DNA of 64,000 nt from assembly GCA_963580285.1 (NCBI GenBank), contig OY757024.1:126914045-126978044 (forward strand). Reading direction: 5' to 3'. How positions within the stretch are numbered: the first letter of the stretch is position 1; each line of letters begins with the position of its first letter. Shown piece after piece: positions 11,038 to 23,494 of the stretch. This DNA is from Lucinisca nassula (taxonomy: Eukaryota > Mollusca > Bivalvia > Lucinida > Lucinidae). The notes beneath the pieces were generated by a model. It was not told where the DNA came from and ran no database searches. It worked only from the letters and a program-made list of their open reading frames with translations. The position numbers were made by a program, and so were the translations under genes.

Positions 11038-13485
11038 CCAGCCTCGGTAACTCGGATAGATGCGCGTCTGACTGATGATCAGGAGGACACGGGTTCAATA
11101 CGTGCCGGGTCTTGAACATTCTTTTGTGGAGATTGATCATGAAATCTTCTTTCTCTCCCTTCTGCTGATTCAATAAAACTGCAAGCACTGCATGATGCCC
11201 CGCTAGTACAATTACATCAAGCAAGTGCCATGATATCACAGTGAAACAAAACCTAATAGCTGTTCTCCCCAATCCTGGTGATTTAACCATGCAAGTTTGG
11301 TCAGAATCAATCATTAAGTTCAGGAGATATAGTGCTTCAAACAGACTACATGATAGAAATGGCTATGTTCAAGGGGCGATAACTCCAAAAGTAAGAAAAT
11401 CAGAATTATGGTTCATATGTTCTGCATGTTGTCTAAGGCTGCTCGACATATCTGTGCAGTTTCGTGAAAATATCTTTAATGGTATCAGTTATGGAGCGGA
11501 CTCGAACTGTGAGCAACTGCTATATTTAATGTTCCAAGGGCAATAAATCCAAAAGTAGGATAATTAGAGTTACGGTTCATATGTTCTGCACATAGTCTGA
11601 TAGTTCCCTACATATCTGTGAAGTTTTGTGAAAATATCTCAAATGGTATCAGAGTTTTGGAGCAGACACGGAACTGACAGCAACAGCTATGTTCAAAGTT
11701 CAAAGGGCAATAACTCCAAAAGTAGGAAAATCAGAGTTATAGTTCATATGTTCTGCACGTTGTCTCATGGTGATCTACATCTCTGTGAAGTTTCATGGAT
11801 ATCTCAAATGGTATCGAAGTTATGGAGCGGACACGAAATTACCATGGAAATGGCTATATAAATGTTCAATGGGCAATAACTCCAAAGGTAGGGAAAATTA
11901 GAGTTACGGTTCACATGTTCTGCATGTCGTCTGATAGTGCTCTACATATATGTGAAGTTTTGTGAAAATAATGGAGTGGACACGAAACTGTTAGCAACAG
12001 CTATATTCAAAGTTCAAAGGGCAATAACTCCGAAAGTAGGAAAATCAGATTACCTTTCATATGTTCTGCAAGTCGTCTCATAGTGCTCTACATATCTGTG
12101 AAGTTTCATGGAAATATCTCAAATGGTATTTAAGTTATGGAGCGGACACGAAACTAGAATAGAAATGCCAATGTTCAATGTTCAAAGGGCAACAACTCCA
12201 AAAGTAGGAAAATCAGCATTACGGTTTATATGTTGTGCACGTCGTCTGATAGTGCTCTACATATCTGTGAAGTTTTGTGAAAATATCTGAAATGGTATCA
12301 GAGTTTTGGAGCAGACACGGAACTGACAGCAACAGCTATGTTCAAAGTTTAAAGGGCAATAACTCCAAAAGTAGGAAAATCTGAGTTATAGTTCATATGT
12401 TCTGCACGTTGTCTCATGGTGATCTACATCTCTGTGAAGTTTCATGGATATCTCAAATGGTATCGAAGTTATGGAGCGGACACGAAACTACCATGGAAAT
12501 GGCTATATAAATGTTCAATGGGCAATAACTCCAAAGGTAGGGAAAATTAGAGTTATGGTTCACATGTTCTGCATGTCGTCTGATAGTGCTCTACATATAT
12601 GTGAAGTTTTGTGAAAATAATGGAGTGGACACGAAACTGTTAGCAACAGCTCCGAAAGTAGGAAAATCAGATTACCTTTCATATGTTCTGCAAGTCGTCT
12701 CATGGTGCTCTACATATCTGTGAAGTTTCATGGAAATATCTCAAATGGTATTTAAGTTATGGAGCGGACACGAAACTAGAATAGAAATGCCAATGTTCAA
12801 TGTTCAAAGGGCAACAACTACAAAAGTAGGAAAATCAGCATTACGGTTTATATGTTGTGCACGTCGTCTGATAATGCTCTACATATCTGTGAAGTTTCGT
12901 GAAAATATCTCAAATGGTATCAGAGTTATGGAGCGGACACGAAACTGAAAGCAACAGCTATATTAAAAGTTCAAAGGGCAATAACTCCAAAAGTAGGAAA
13001 ATCAGAGTTACCGTTCATATGTTCTGCATGTCGTCTCATGGTGCTCTACATATCTGTGAAGTTTCATGAAAATATCTCAAATGGTATCGAAGTTATGGAG
13101 CGGACACGAAACAATGATAGAAATGCCAATGTTCAATGTTCAAAGGGCAAGAACTCCAAAAGTAGGAAAATCAGAGTTCCTGTTTATATGTTCTGCATGT
13201 CGCCTGATAGTGCTTTATATAATAGACACAGAACTATGGGGCGCTGACGGACAGATGGACGGATGGATGGACACTCAAAACTTCGGAGGGTATAACATAA
13301 TACCCCACCATTTTTTTGAATGGCGGGGCATAAAAAGGGCAGTTGTAAGTCCAATGTGCACTGCATTGGTTAACCGCTTACGTATATGCCTGCCCAGGAA
13401 AGTGCAGATTGGTAAACTGACCGGTTCAAAAATGACAATAGTGTTGACTGGGCCATTAAACTCTAAAACAAACAAACAAACAATG
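11038..13485 (+). mobile_element. tRNA-derived SINE (family F2) split by an array element
   Basis: The tRNA-like head and middle lie at 11038-11182, the rest at 13336-13485, ending in (caaa)n. An 11-bp duplication CCATGGAAGTG flanks the whole (11027-11037, 13486-13496), proving that the halves were one insertion. The head has a B-box-like GGGTTCAATACGTG. Confidence 0.9.
11183..13335. mobile_element. 2.1-kb tandem-array element inserted in a SINE
   Basis: The insert carries ATGCCCCGC near its left end and GCGGGGCAT near its right end, with TAAAA at both junctions as a possible target duplication. The interior is units of about 150-215 bp sharing AACTCCAAAAGTAGGAAAAT, TGTTCTGCA.GTCGTCT and GTGAAGTTTCATG. 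Blocks of several units recur at a ~620-650 bp period (for example 11677 with 12327, 12107 with 12729), a higher-order repeat. Frames up to 143 codons arise from the repeats and are not genes. Confidence 0.8.
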
Positions 13486-13763
13486 CCATGGAAGTGAAAT
13501 ATTTTTTATTGTAAAACATAAATAATGAATATACCATACTGATCCTAAGTATTGGGACAGACCGGCCTAAGTAAACAGTGCAGTCCCAGATCAGACTGCT
13601 CTTGAATCTATAGGAGTTTTACGATATCCTTTTCATCAAGGTGTGCAGTACAGACGTCTCAACTTGATGGTAACACACCCTAATATTGAAGTATCTAATA
13701 TGAGGCTCTTCACAATAAAACCTGTCTTATGAGTTTACAACCAGGTTACTGCAAAAATCCTAA

Positions 13764-15470
13764 ACAAGAGGCCAATGGGCCACTATGCTCACCGACAGCC
13801 ATGTATTTTAATATGATATGATTTTAATATACTGATTATAAAGTCTCCCAAACAAACCCCCATACCCAAATGAGCATTCATGTGGACTCTGCATCTGAAG
13901 TATTAGGGATTTTATGAAGTGGTGGGGTATGGCATGGACCCAACAAAGCTCTGTTTGGTATCACTAAATGTGCCATATCATAAGGAACAAGAATATATAT
14001 GGTTAAGGGTTGGGGATCTGTACAGTTCCCGAGGTATAAGGCCTTTTTGGCAGTGTAGGGTTGGGGCCTGGCCCTGCCAGACACCAGGAAAGCCCAAGAT
14101 TGTTGTCACTAAATTTGTCTTATCATAAGGACCAAGCTAGAATATACATGGTTTAGGGGTGGATATCTGAATGGTGTCTGAGGCATGAGGCCCTTTTGTG
14201 AAATAGAGGCGAAAGGAGCAGTCCCTATGGACCACACAAGTTGGTGTGACTGAATGTGTCGTAATCCTAAGGAATGAGAATATATATGACTTTGGGGTGA
14301 GGATCTGAATGGCTTCTATGATATATGGCATTTTATGAAGTGGAGGGGCGGGGCATAGCCCAAGCACATTGCTCCAGCACAGACCTCCAGGTTGGTGAAA
14401 CTGAATGAGTCTTACCATAAGGAACAAGAAAATATCTACTATAGGGGTGGGGATCTTAATGGTTTCTGAGATATATGGCTTTTTATGAAGTGGAGGGGCA
14501 GGGCATGACCTTGGGCACCCTGGGGATGCATCTTATCATAAGGAACATGAATACATATGGTTTAGAGGTGGAGCTCTGAAAGTTTCTCAGATATTTGGCC
14601 TTTTGTGAAGTAGAGGGATGGGACATGGCCCCGCACACCCCGGTAAAACGACTATGTTGTTATCATTGAATGTGTATTATCATTATAAAAGAACAAGAAT
14701 ATATATGCTTTACAGGTGGAGATCTGAGACAAGCCAAAATTTAGTCTTTGGGGGCTTTGAAAATAAGGTCAAGGACACCAAAATTCTAATCAATCTTTTG
14801 TAGGTTGCAATGATATATTGTACCAAGTTTGACCAAATTTCATCTATTCCTTCTTGAGACAGGGTGCAGACAAGCTGAAATTCAGTCTTTGGGATCATGT
14901 GCCCTTGAAAATAGGGTGAAGGTCACCAAAATCTTATCAAATCTTTTGTAGGTTACAATGATTTCTTATACCAAGTTTGACCAAATTTCATCTAACCCTT
15001 CTTGAGACAGGGTGCAGACAAGCCAAAATTCAGTCTTTGGGGGTTTTGAAAATGAGGTCAAGGTCACCAAAATCTAATCAAATCTTTTGCAGGTTGCAAT
15101 GATATACTGTACCAAGTTTGACCAAATTTCATCCATTTGTTCATGTGATAGTGTGCAGACAAGCCAAACTTCACAGTCTTTGGGGCTTGTGCCCTTGAAA
15201 ATAAGGTCAAGGTCACCAACATCTAATCAAATCTGCGGAATGTTAAATTGATACATTGTACCAGGTTTGACCAAAATTAATCAATTTGTTCATGAGATAG
15301 GGTGCAGACAAGCCAGTTTTGTCCCAAAACTGACTGTTTTTTGGGGGCCTGTGCCCTTGAAAATGAGGTCAAGGTCATCATAAGCTAATGACTGCTTCCC
15401 CAATCCTAGTGATGTAACCATGCAAGTCAAAAATAAGGAAAATGATGTATACCCCTGAAGAGCCCAGCTG
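13764..15470. repeat. Pearl-like element with two repeat types
   Basis: Starts ACAAGAGGCCAATGGGCC. 13900-14700 has ~150-180 bp units (ATCATAAGGAACAAGAATAT, TTATGAAGTGGAGGGG). 14710-15370 has ~150-bp units (ACCAAGTTTGACCAAATTTC, GGGTGCAGACAAGCC). Similar units occur at 43090-43850. Nothing coding. Confidence 0.75.
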
Positions 15471-15477
15471 TCTCTAT

Positions 15478-15696
15478 TTAACCCATTGTATGCTAGTGGA
15501 CTCTTCCACTGCTGTATCTTGGACAAATCCATTTGTCATATAAGGGGTGTCAGGCCTATTTTTTTTTTGTTTTTATTTTATTCTGTTAGCAAATAGTGCA
15601 GGCCCTGATCAGACGCTGCGTTCTGCAGCGTCTGATCTGGGCCTGAACTGTTTGCCAAGGTACTCCTTTAGGGGTTTCCCGAATACAATGGGTTAA
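15478..15696. mobile_element. TTAA MITE type 3
   Basis: 219 bp, ends TTAACCCATTGTATGC / ATACAATGGGTTAA, core CTGATCAGACGCTGCG...TCTGATCTGGGCC. Confidence 0.9.
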
Positions 15697-15781
15697 AGTG
15701 GGGTTTACAGGTGTGATCAGTACACAGACTTGTTAACATATGATGGAAAAACTGGCTCCCTAAGCCAGAATCTTGTTTATA

Positions 15782-16108
15782 TAGAAACTAGAGGTATTAC
15801 ACTTAGTCTATCCAAGCAGTGGGAACTGGAGATCACAGGTTCGATCCCGGGCCCCGACATACCAAAGTCGTTAAGAATGGTACTAGCTGTCCTCACTTGG
15901 CACTCAGATTTACGGGGTAGAGCTAGGACTGGTCGACCCAGTGTCAGGATAATGTGACTGGGTGTGGTATCATGTAATGTGTCTGGGACATGATACAACA
16001 GTAAGGCAGCACTATGAAAGTGAGCATTGAGCTCCATGTCGCAACCAGACACCATCGTGATATGACTGAAAAATTGTTGAAAGCGATGTGAAACCCGAAT
16101 TCACACAC
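15782..16108 (+). mobile_element. tRNA-derived SINE F5
   Basis: B-box GGTTCGATCCCGGG near 15838, and a 3' end GATGTGAAACCCGAATTCAC plus (CA)n. The tail alone recurs inverted at 733-806 and in part at 48410-48450. Confidence 0.8.
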
Positions 16109-16132
16109 ACAAACTATCCAAACAGTAAATAT

Positions 16133-16262
16133 TTAACCCTTATCCTGCTGTTCATGACAAACTGCTACCTCTACAAACAGTGTAGATCCTCGTTGGATGG
16201 CTTCTGAAAAAGCCATCCAATCAGGATCTACCCAGTTTGTCATGCAGTTTTTGAACTGAATG
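16133..16262. mobile_element. TTAA MITE type 1, half copy
   Basis: TTAACCCTTATCCTGCTG then a diverged core; the right arm is missing. Confidence 0.75.
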
Positions 16263-16769
16263 ACTACAGAGGACCCTTGTTATAATGACAGTATTTGTTT
16301 CCTTATGTTTTACTTGTATAAAGAATTTGCCCCCGTAAAGAATAGTGTGATAAGCAATAAAAGGCCCTTTCCCCTTCAATCACTCAGAGAAACAAATGCT
16401 GTGGACATTTTAGAATCACCTCAATGAGGCGATTCTAACAAACATCCATAATATTGGTCGCCGTTTGTGTAAAGAAAGCAATTTGGGCAATTTGTATCAC
16501 GATACAGATAGTACACTTATGTAGTCGTGAAATAATGGAAATATTTAGTTCTAAACAACACGATTCGGCCATATAAGATTTTCAAAGGCTCCAGTTTGGC
16601 CACCTTATGGTTTGAGAGTAAAAAACAATGTCTGAACCATCTATCAATTTTTATGTCAGCGAATGTTCAGAAGTATCCAGAAACGGTGCAAATTTTAGAA
16701 AGTTAATTTTGTAAGTATTCAGACAGTTAAAAAAATGATTATTTTAAGGTGTCCGAATATATACAGTAA

Positions 16770-18570
16770 ATATGGTAACCCATATTTGAACTTGACCAAG
16801 ATATCTTCCAATATGAACCATATCCAAGATCAACTAAGATATACCGTATTCGGGCGTGTATTACCCGCAGTTTTTTTCCCTCAAATTACAGGCCCAAGTT
16901 CAGGGTGCGGGTAATCCGCCCGAATTATTTTTGGACCATTTTATTTTTACTTTTGTCAGCTGAAAATTCGATGCATCTCGTGTTATGCTCTATCCTTTTA
17001 TGATTCCCGACATAAAAAAACGTTTAATTGTCCACTCAATTTTACTTACACATGAGTAATATAACAATCGCCATTACTAGCAAGCCCGATTTTGTGAGTA
17101 TTATTCTTAAAACTCTGATTTTAAACGAAATAAACAAGCAAGTTCAATGCGAACATCAAAGTTTTCCGGCATCAAAACCGCCGCCCACAAACCACCGCTA
17201 CAGTTTTTTTTTCTGCACGCGATCGGTAAATGACGTCATCGGACCCCCAGCAACGCCACACGTGTCTATTATTTTATCTTAATGGGGCGTATCTCTCTCA
17301 TAAAAAGTTGTTTTGAAACGGTAAAAATATTCTCGATAGCAAAACGGTTGTGGAAAACAGCGTTTTCCGTAAGCTCCGTGTCAATACCAACAACAGCATA
17401 CAGATGTGTTAACACAAATTAAAGCGTTCAACTTTTCTTGCCAAGCGTCTGCTATTTGGCGCCAAAACATAACCATTTACGAGATAGTAGAATAGTCGTA
17501 GCAACTCGTCTTAGGAGCAATTAAATAATTTTCACATTGATTGCGGATTAAATTTTATGATTGGGGAATAAACGCAAATTAGAGACATAACTTGACCATA
17601 TTTTCACACCTTATCGACACGCACCGCAGGGTGGCAATTATATGTCAGGGATTAACAATAGTGTCATAATTGAACCGTTATAAATCATCAAACAGTGTAA
17701 ATCCAAATCAGACGTCTGCGGCGTCTTTCTGGTGTGTCTGATCTGGGACTGCACTGTTTGCCGATGTCCCAAAAAAGAGACGTTTGCGGCGCCTTTCTGA
17801 GGTGTCTGATCTGGGACTGCACTGTTTGCCGATGTCCCAAAACAGGGCCGCGGGCAAATGTGGGTTAATAAATAAATTACAATGGTGAACAGGTAAAGTT
17901 TTTTCAACATTTTAATGCAAAATACATGCTTTCTGGTGATACTCGCACGCACGTGCATTTTCCCGCCTTTTGAAGACGATCGCGCGTTCCGCCAAATTCT
18001 TACTTTTTCTCACTTACGCATCCACCAAAATTTCATCAAATGTTCCATGCGGGTAATACAACAGAATAACAGTTTTCCCCCAGATTTTGGCAAAAAAGGG
18101 GGGTGCGGGTAGTACGCAAATGCGGGTAATACACACCCGAATACGGTAATAAGTTTCATGAAGATTGAAGCAAAAATGTGGCCTCAAAAGGTGGAACAAT
18201 GTTTCAAAGAAATATGACCTTAGGTTTAGTGACCTAGTTTTTCATCTGAAATGACCCATATTGAAACCCAACCGAGAAATCATCAAGACAAAAATTCTGG
18301 TAAAGTACAATGACGACCAAAGCAAAACTGTGGCCTGAGAGGATGAACAAAGTTTTATAGAAATTTGACAAAGTGATCCGACATGACCCATATTCAAAAT
18401 TGATCAATATACATTGATCATCAGACACAAACAAAATGGTGGCCTATAGTGGGTGAACAAGGTGAATGCTGACGAAGGATGACAGATGACGGCAACCAAT
18501 AACGGACATACCACTGACACTGGATGATCACAATAGCTCAGCTTGAGCACTTTGTGCTCTGGTGAGCTAG
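16770..18570. repeat. Pearl-like tandem unit remnant around the 1.3-kb TIR element
   Basis: Flanks at 16780-16841 and 18149-18570 carry AACCCATATTTGAACTTGAC and related units, then GATGACGGCAACC and an end CACAATAGCTCAGCTTGAGC...GGTGAGCTAGAA. These match the 7660-8478 element. Confidence 0.65.
16842..18148. mobile_element. 1.3-kb TIR element with TACCGTATTCGGG ends
   Basis: Inverted ends of about 28 bp start TACCGTATTCGGGCGTGTAT; the right end mirrors this (TACACACCCGAATACGGTA). ATA lies on both sides. It interrupts a pearl-like unit. Inside is a decayed MITE with two hairpin cores (17680-17840). Frames of 84 and 106 codons show no known domain. Superfamily not assigned. Confidence 0.75.
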
Positions 18571-18656
18571 AATACATGCTTATTAATAATGAGTGGCACT
18601 TTCAAGGTTAATTTGGCTGTATTTAAAATTTAAATCCATCTGTCCTGTCTTGGGGA

Positions 18657-18830
18657 TACAACACAATCTCTTTATAACACTATTAATGGGGTCCAAAGCA
18701 GAAACTGTGTTAGTTAAACACCATGTTATATCCAAACAAAAATGTATATAATCTACACATTTTTGGGATCCATCTTGGAACCATGTTATATCCATGTTAT
18801 AATGAAGCGTGTTGTAATGAGGTTGTCGTT
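18657..18830. mobile_element. Pogo-like MITE, short copy
   Basis: ACAACACAATCTCTTTATAA to ATGAGGTTGTCG, interior matching 42860-43080. Confidence 0.75.
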
Positions 18831-18935
18831 TATGTCTACAGTTAAGTACTAAGTGAGTCATTGATTTGGAGTTTTATGGCCCAGTAAACAATATTAAGGT
18901 GATATCAAGCTGGTACAGATCTGTAACAATACTTG

Positions 18936-19102
18936 CCCCCCGCCTATTGGGGCTGGTTTCATTGGGAGGCAGGGATTGAGATGTCATTTTTTGTCAATGT
19001 CTGGTAAAAGTCCCACAAAATTGGAAGCAATGTCTTCAAAATGACCTAAACTATGTTGACAGAGACATTAAAGCTCAAATCAAACAAACAAAAAAACAAA
19101 TC
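18936..19102 (+). mobile_element. SINE F1 copy, internally deleted
   Basis: Has the 5' CCCCCCGCCTATTGGGGC and the 3' AAATTGGAAGCAATGTC to (caaa)n but lacks the middle of the element. Confidence 0.8.
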
Positions 19103-19104
19103 TT

Positions 19105-19749
19105 TAACAATACTTTTCTTGTGCAGGCTAAAGCATTTGTGGTTAACCATACAGTACGCATCCTTTCACAAGAAACTGACAACATTTACTGCTCTTCTTG
19201 GAGCAGCTATAAAGGGAGAACCACCATAGAAATGATTTCATGCTTAATTGCCATAAAAGAATGCAGCCGGGCCTGACAGGGATCAAACCTAGCTGTGACC
19301 TCATCAGTACCTCCAAATGAGCCACAGAGGCCAGCTATACTACCAGAGGTTGAAGTGATTTCAGAAACTGAGTCAACAAGGGCTGTTGCAGGAGAGTATA
19401 GGACCCTGTTTTGGGCCTTGTCTATAGAAGTCGCAGATAAGGTTGACCGGGCAGATCTATCCTTTGTGCCTGCCTTTGGAATGTTCTATTAACAAAAAGG
19501 TAAACCAAGTCACCCGATTGTGTGAATCCAACTCTAACACAAACAAAGCTGTGGTATATGACCATTTGGTCCGCTTGCAGTTAGCATGCGGAAGGCACTC
19601 TACCGTATCTTCTGGTGGACCCAGCGATTTTTGACATAATATTGACAACACCTGAATAGCTCAGTCTAGTCAATCTTATCTGCGACTACTATACCTATGT
19701 TTTTACATTTTTAAAACAGGTCTAACATGAAGTACTTTTTAGTGGTAGG
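19105..19749. other. No gene seen
   Basis: Part of 19270-19330 looks like a decayed tRNA-type SINE head on the minus strand. The short frames have no recognisable domain. Confidence 0.5.
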
Positions 19750-20230
19750 ATTTTATTCCAAATAAAAATATACTCCATGCATGACATTGACCCATCAAAT
19801 ATAATTAAAGATAAGGCAAAATAACTGAGCCAAGAAATATAGGTCACACTGACATAGATATATTTTGAGGTAAATCACTGAGTTACATGGAACTTAAATT
19901 CCAGGAAAGACATTTCTCCTAGTCTTTGAGTTACAAGGCAAAATCACTGACCAATAAAATATAGGTCATGCTGACCTGGATACATTTCATGTCAATCATG
20001 GGGTCACAAGGAACTTATAATCCAGTTATGACATTTTTCCATCAAATAGTAATCAAAATATAAGGCGAAATCTCTGAACCATGAAATATAGGTCACACTG
20101 ACCTAGATATATTTTGGGGTCAATCATCAGGTCACATGGAACTAATACTGCAGGTATGAAATTTCTCCCAAAAATAGTCAAGATATAAGGGAAGTCACTC
20201 AACCTTGAAATGTAGGTCACCATGACTTTC
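19750..20230. repeat. ~125-bp tandem repeat, about 4 units
   Basis: Units contain AAATATAGGTCACACTGAC and TATATTTTG.GGTCAATCA. A related unit begins at 63905-64000. Confidence 0.8.
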
Positions 20231-20254
20231 ACTCTTTTACATTAGTTGGCTGAT

Positions 20255-21402
20255 GTACCAAGGCTGATTGATATGTTGTGAACCTCATATTGAAGAATTT
20301 GAAATTTGCTGGATATATTGTACTATTTTTCAACATAATCCCCTTCAGTATTCTATACACTTTTGCCAGCAGTGTTTAAGGGCCTCAATGCCACTTTTAT
20401 AGAACTCCTTTTCTTGGCTGTTCAGAAAGTCATCCACTGCATATATGACGTCATCATCCGACTGAAAGTGGGTGCCTGAAATAGCCGTTTTCAGTTTTGG
20501 AAATAAATGAATGTCTGATGGAGCGAGATCAGGTGCATAAGGCGGATGGTCAATCAATTTAAAGCCATAATCTTGAATGGCAGCCATAGCAATGACAGAC
20601 TTATGAACAGGAGCATTGTCCTGATGGAACAACACACCTTTAGTGAGCTAACTGCGTCAGAAGTGAAGCATAGTAATTATGTGTCATTGACTGTTTGTCC
20701 CTTTTGGAGATAATCTATCAGCAGAATACCATCTGCATCCCAGAAAACCGAGGCCATAATCTTCCAAGCTGATGGAACTCTCTTTGCCTTCTTTGGCGTG
20801 GGTGAGTTAGGGTACTTCCACTGTTTCGATTGTTGTTTGGCCTCTGGGGTAAAATGACGAACCCATGATTCATCCATAGTGACAAATTTATGAAGAAAGT
20901 TGGCAAGATATTCCTCAAAAATGTTAAGATTAGTAAGCAATAATGTGTGCATGATGTGTCTGATCAACTGTCTGAAGTTTTGGTACCCAACGGGCCGAAA
21001 GCATTCTCTTTGCAAGATCCTGTACTCTTTCCTGTGAAATGCCAACTCTACTGGCTATATATCCTTCTGTGACACAGCTGTCAGGCATAACAATATCATG
21101 GACTTTATTGACCATTTCTGGGGTTGCAACATTGATAGGCCCTCCAGGAAGGGGGTTCATCCTTATGGCTCTATCTGCCGCGATTAAATTTCGCCAACCA
21201 CCTTTTCACTCTAGAATATGAAGGGGCATCTTTCCCTAGTGTTGCTACAATATCATTATGGATAACCTTAGTGTGAAACATTTTTATGCAAATATTTGAT
21301 CACTGCTCTTTCACCAATTTTTGTCCAAAGCTGCTTGTCTTGTTTACTTTAGAGTACTACCTCGTCAATATAAACAGATACAATGAGACCAGTCCTTGGG
21401 TA
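20255..21402 (-). mobile_element. Mariner-family transposon, degraded
   Basis: About 1.15 kb, bounded by imperfect inverted ends beginning TACCAAGGCTG on the left and (reverse complement) TACCCAAGGACTG on the right. It contains a broken mariner transposase on the minus strand. Length fits the ~1.2-1.3 kb usual for mariner. Confidence 0.8.
20345..21160 (-). pseudogene. Mariner transposase, frameshifted remnant
   Basis: Three reading-frame pieces form a DDE transposase. The N-terminal helix-turn-helix part (about 20930-21160) includes VTEGYIASRVGISQERV. The middle (20677-21045) has VTMDESWVRHF with the first catalytic Asp. The C-terminal part (20345-20635) has HQDNAPVHKS and YAPDLAPSD. From the second Asp to the third there are 34 residues between them, the DD34D spacing of mariner. 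Frame changes and stops separate the pieces, so it cannot make active enzyme. Confidence 0.92.
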
Positions 21403-22016
21403 CACGGCCCTATATAGTCAGAGAATAGTAGGACTTAAAAAGAACATCTCTGTGTACCTCCTTCAGTTCGAGGCTCACAACATATCAATCAGCCCTTGTA
21501 GGACCCATTAGTCTAGAACATATTACAAAAGTGTCCTCGCCCCATTACAAGGCATGAACCAATAGGTGTGATCCTTTGAAATCTCAGAAGACCCTCCCAG
21601 GTACCAAAGTTCTGAATAAGAATGCTCTGTGATAAGTGACTATTGAGATAAAAGCTTTGGAAAACTTGAACGCAGTGTGACAGGAATGCAAACACACGCG
21701 CAGATGACCATAATGACTACAATAATTCTCCTTATACTTCATACAGGCAAACTATAAAATGCTGATTTTTTTTCCAAACTGAAGTCCCTGATCAGGAACC
21801 ACATTCTCATGAGTCTCATTTGCCAGTGAACCATTTGGGGTTTTCCGTATAAAATGAGTAAAGCAAAATTTTCCATATTTTTTGTTAGAAACATAATGTT
21901 GTAGGTATCTGAAAACGTCTATTAATGCTGTCTGCTAATATCTGCAGTGTGAACCCTGATTAGACTGTTCATAGAGGAGCAGTCTTCTCTGGGTTCACTG
22001 TTTGCAACAATGATTT
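21403..22016. other. No gene seen
   Basis: Unique-looking sequence, then a decayed hairpin core at 21950-22005 (AGTGTGAACCCTGATTAG...). Confidence 0.5.
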
Positions 22017-22245
22017 TTAACCCATTGTATACTAGTGGATTCATCCATTGCTATATGTTGGACAAGTCCATTTGCTATATGAGAGATGCCAGGCCTAATT
22101 TTTCGTTTTTATTCATTTTGACAGAAAATTCTGTTAGCAAATAGTGCAGACCCTGATCAGACGCCGCATTCTGCGGCGTCTGATCTAGGCCTGCGCTGTT
22201 TGCCAAGGCAACCCTTTAGAGATATCCCCACATGCAATGGGTTAA
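22017..22245. mobile_element. TTAA MITE type 3
   Basis: Ends TTAACCCATTGTATAC / GCAATGGGTTAA, core CTGATCAGACGCCGCATTC with its complement. Confidence 0.9.
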
Positions 22246-22966
22246 AGTACCTAGCAAACAAGAAAGCAGAAGACAATTGTGATGATTAGCATCTTAAGAG
22301 TTAAAAGAATCTTTTGTATAATGAGGAGGCATATTATTATTGATACAGTCTCGGCATCCTAGATGACTTCTTACTAAACTACCCCTAAATTATGGAATGG
22401 ACTCCTGCTATACAGTGTTCAATCTATGCCACTGCACCATGGGCCCGCTCTATACATGTGGGGCACACTAGAGATCATTCAATGGACCCGTCGGGTGCAA
22501 CTGTAGAATTTAGGGACTGTTTCTTCTACAGTTCAGTTTTGTGATTTTCTCACAATTTTTTGGCTGTCTGGTGCGTATTATTGAAGTAATCACAAACTGC
22601 ATGTTGCCCAATCAAAATAACTCAGAAAACATTTCGTTTTATCTGTTTAACCACGAACAATTCTGATTTTTTAAACCCAAATCAATGTTTTGTTTACCGG
22701 GGAGGCAGCCCTGTTCGGTATACTAAGTTATGTGCACTAGGCGGCTTATGCCATATTTGTGTGCACCGGGCGGCTTACACTAAATAGCGAAATACCGCAA
22801 AATTCCAAGGCAGGAGCTATTTATTATATTCCAGAAATAAATTTAATGGCATTTCTTTCCAAATCAAATCTTGAGCAAATTGCTCTGTACTGGTGCAGTA
22901 ATGGGCAAATGTGACCAACTCAGTATTAGAGGCTGGATAGACGGACAAAATCTGTGATATCTTCAG
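22246..22966. other. No gene seen
   Basis: No exon signature, repeat array or RNA gene recognised; contains a repeated GGCGGCTTA motif (22740-22780). Confidence 0.5.
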
Positions 22967-23263
22967 CCCCCGCCCATTGGGGCTTGAAGAAATAGTCTGG
23001 GCTGCATGATGTTTCCCGCAGAGCTGGAACCAACCGCACAGGAGTACTGGTAAATCGCATAGAGGTTCTAAGCCTGCCCAGGAAAAGTGGTGCGAGTCTG
23101 ACTGTCCATGCATATAAACTCTATTGGTTTCATTGGGCGGAAGGGCTTGAGATGTCATTTAATCTCAATGTCGGGTAAAAGTCCCAGAAAATTGGAAGCA
23201 ACGTCTCCAAAATGACCTATACGGTGTCGACGGGGATGTTAAACTTCAAATCAAACAACAATG
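22967..23263 (+). mobile_element. SINE F1 copy
   Basis: Near full length: GCCCCCGCCCATTGGGGC to AACTTCAAATCAAACAAC. Confidence 0.85.
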
Positions 23264-23494
23264 TCTAACTTGTTTTGTGTCCAGTTTTATCATGCAGTCA
23301 AATCTAGCAACTTTATATAGTATAGTTTAAGGGCCCCCTAAATTTCTTAATGGCCCCGTTTTCCAAGGCCTGTAGTCCCAGAGGGCCCCAAAACCAAAAA
23401 TCTTAGTAGGAGGAAGATTCCATTATACAAAAGGGATAAATTAACAGCAATAGTCTTCATAAAGTCTTCTTATTCTGCAGCTATGAAATTAAGA

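Noticed and set aside
11628..13497. Series of plus-strand frames of 60-143 codons with similar peptides
   Set aside because: They come from one tandem array read in shifting frames and lie inside a SINE interruption; no splice sites or conserved start and stop.
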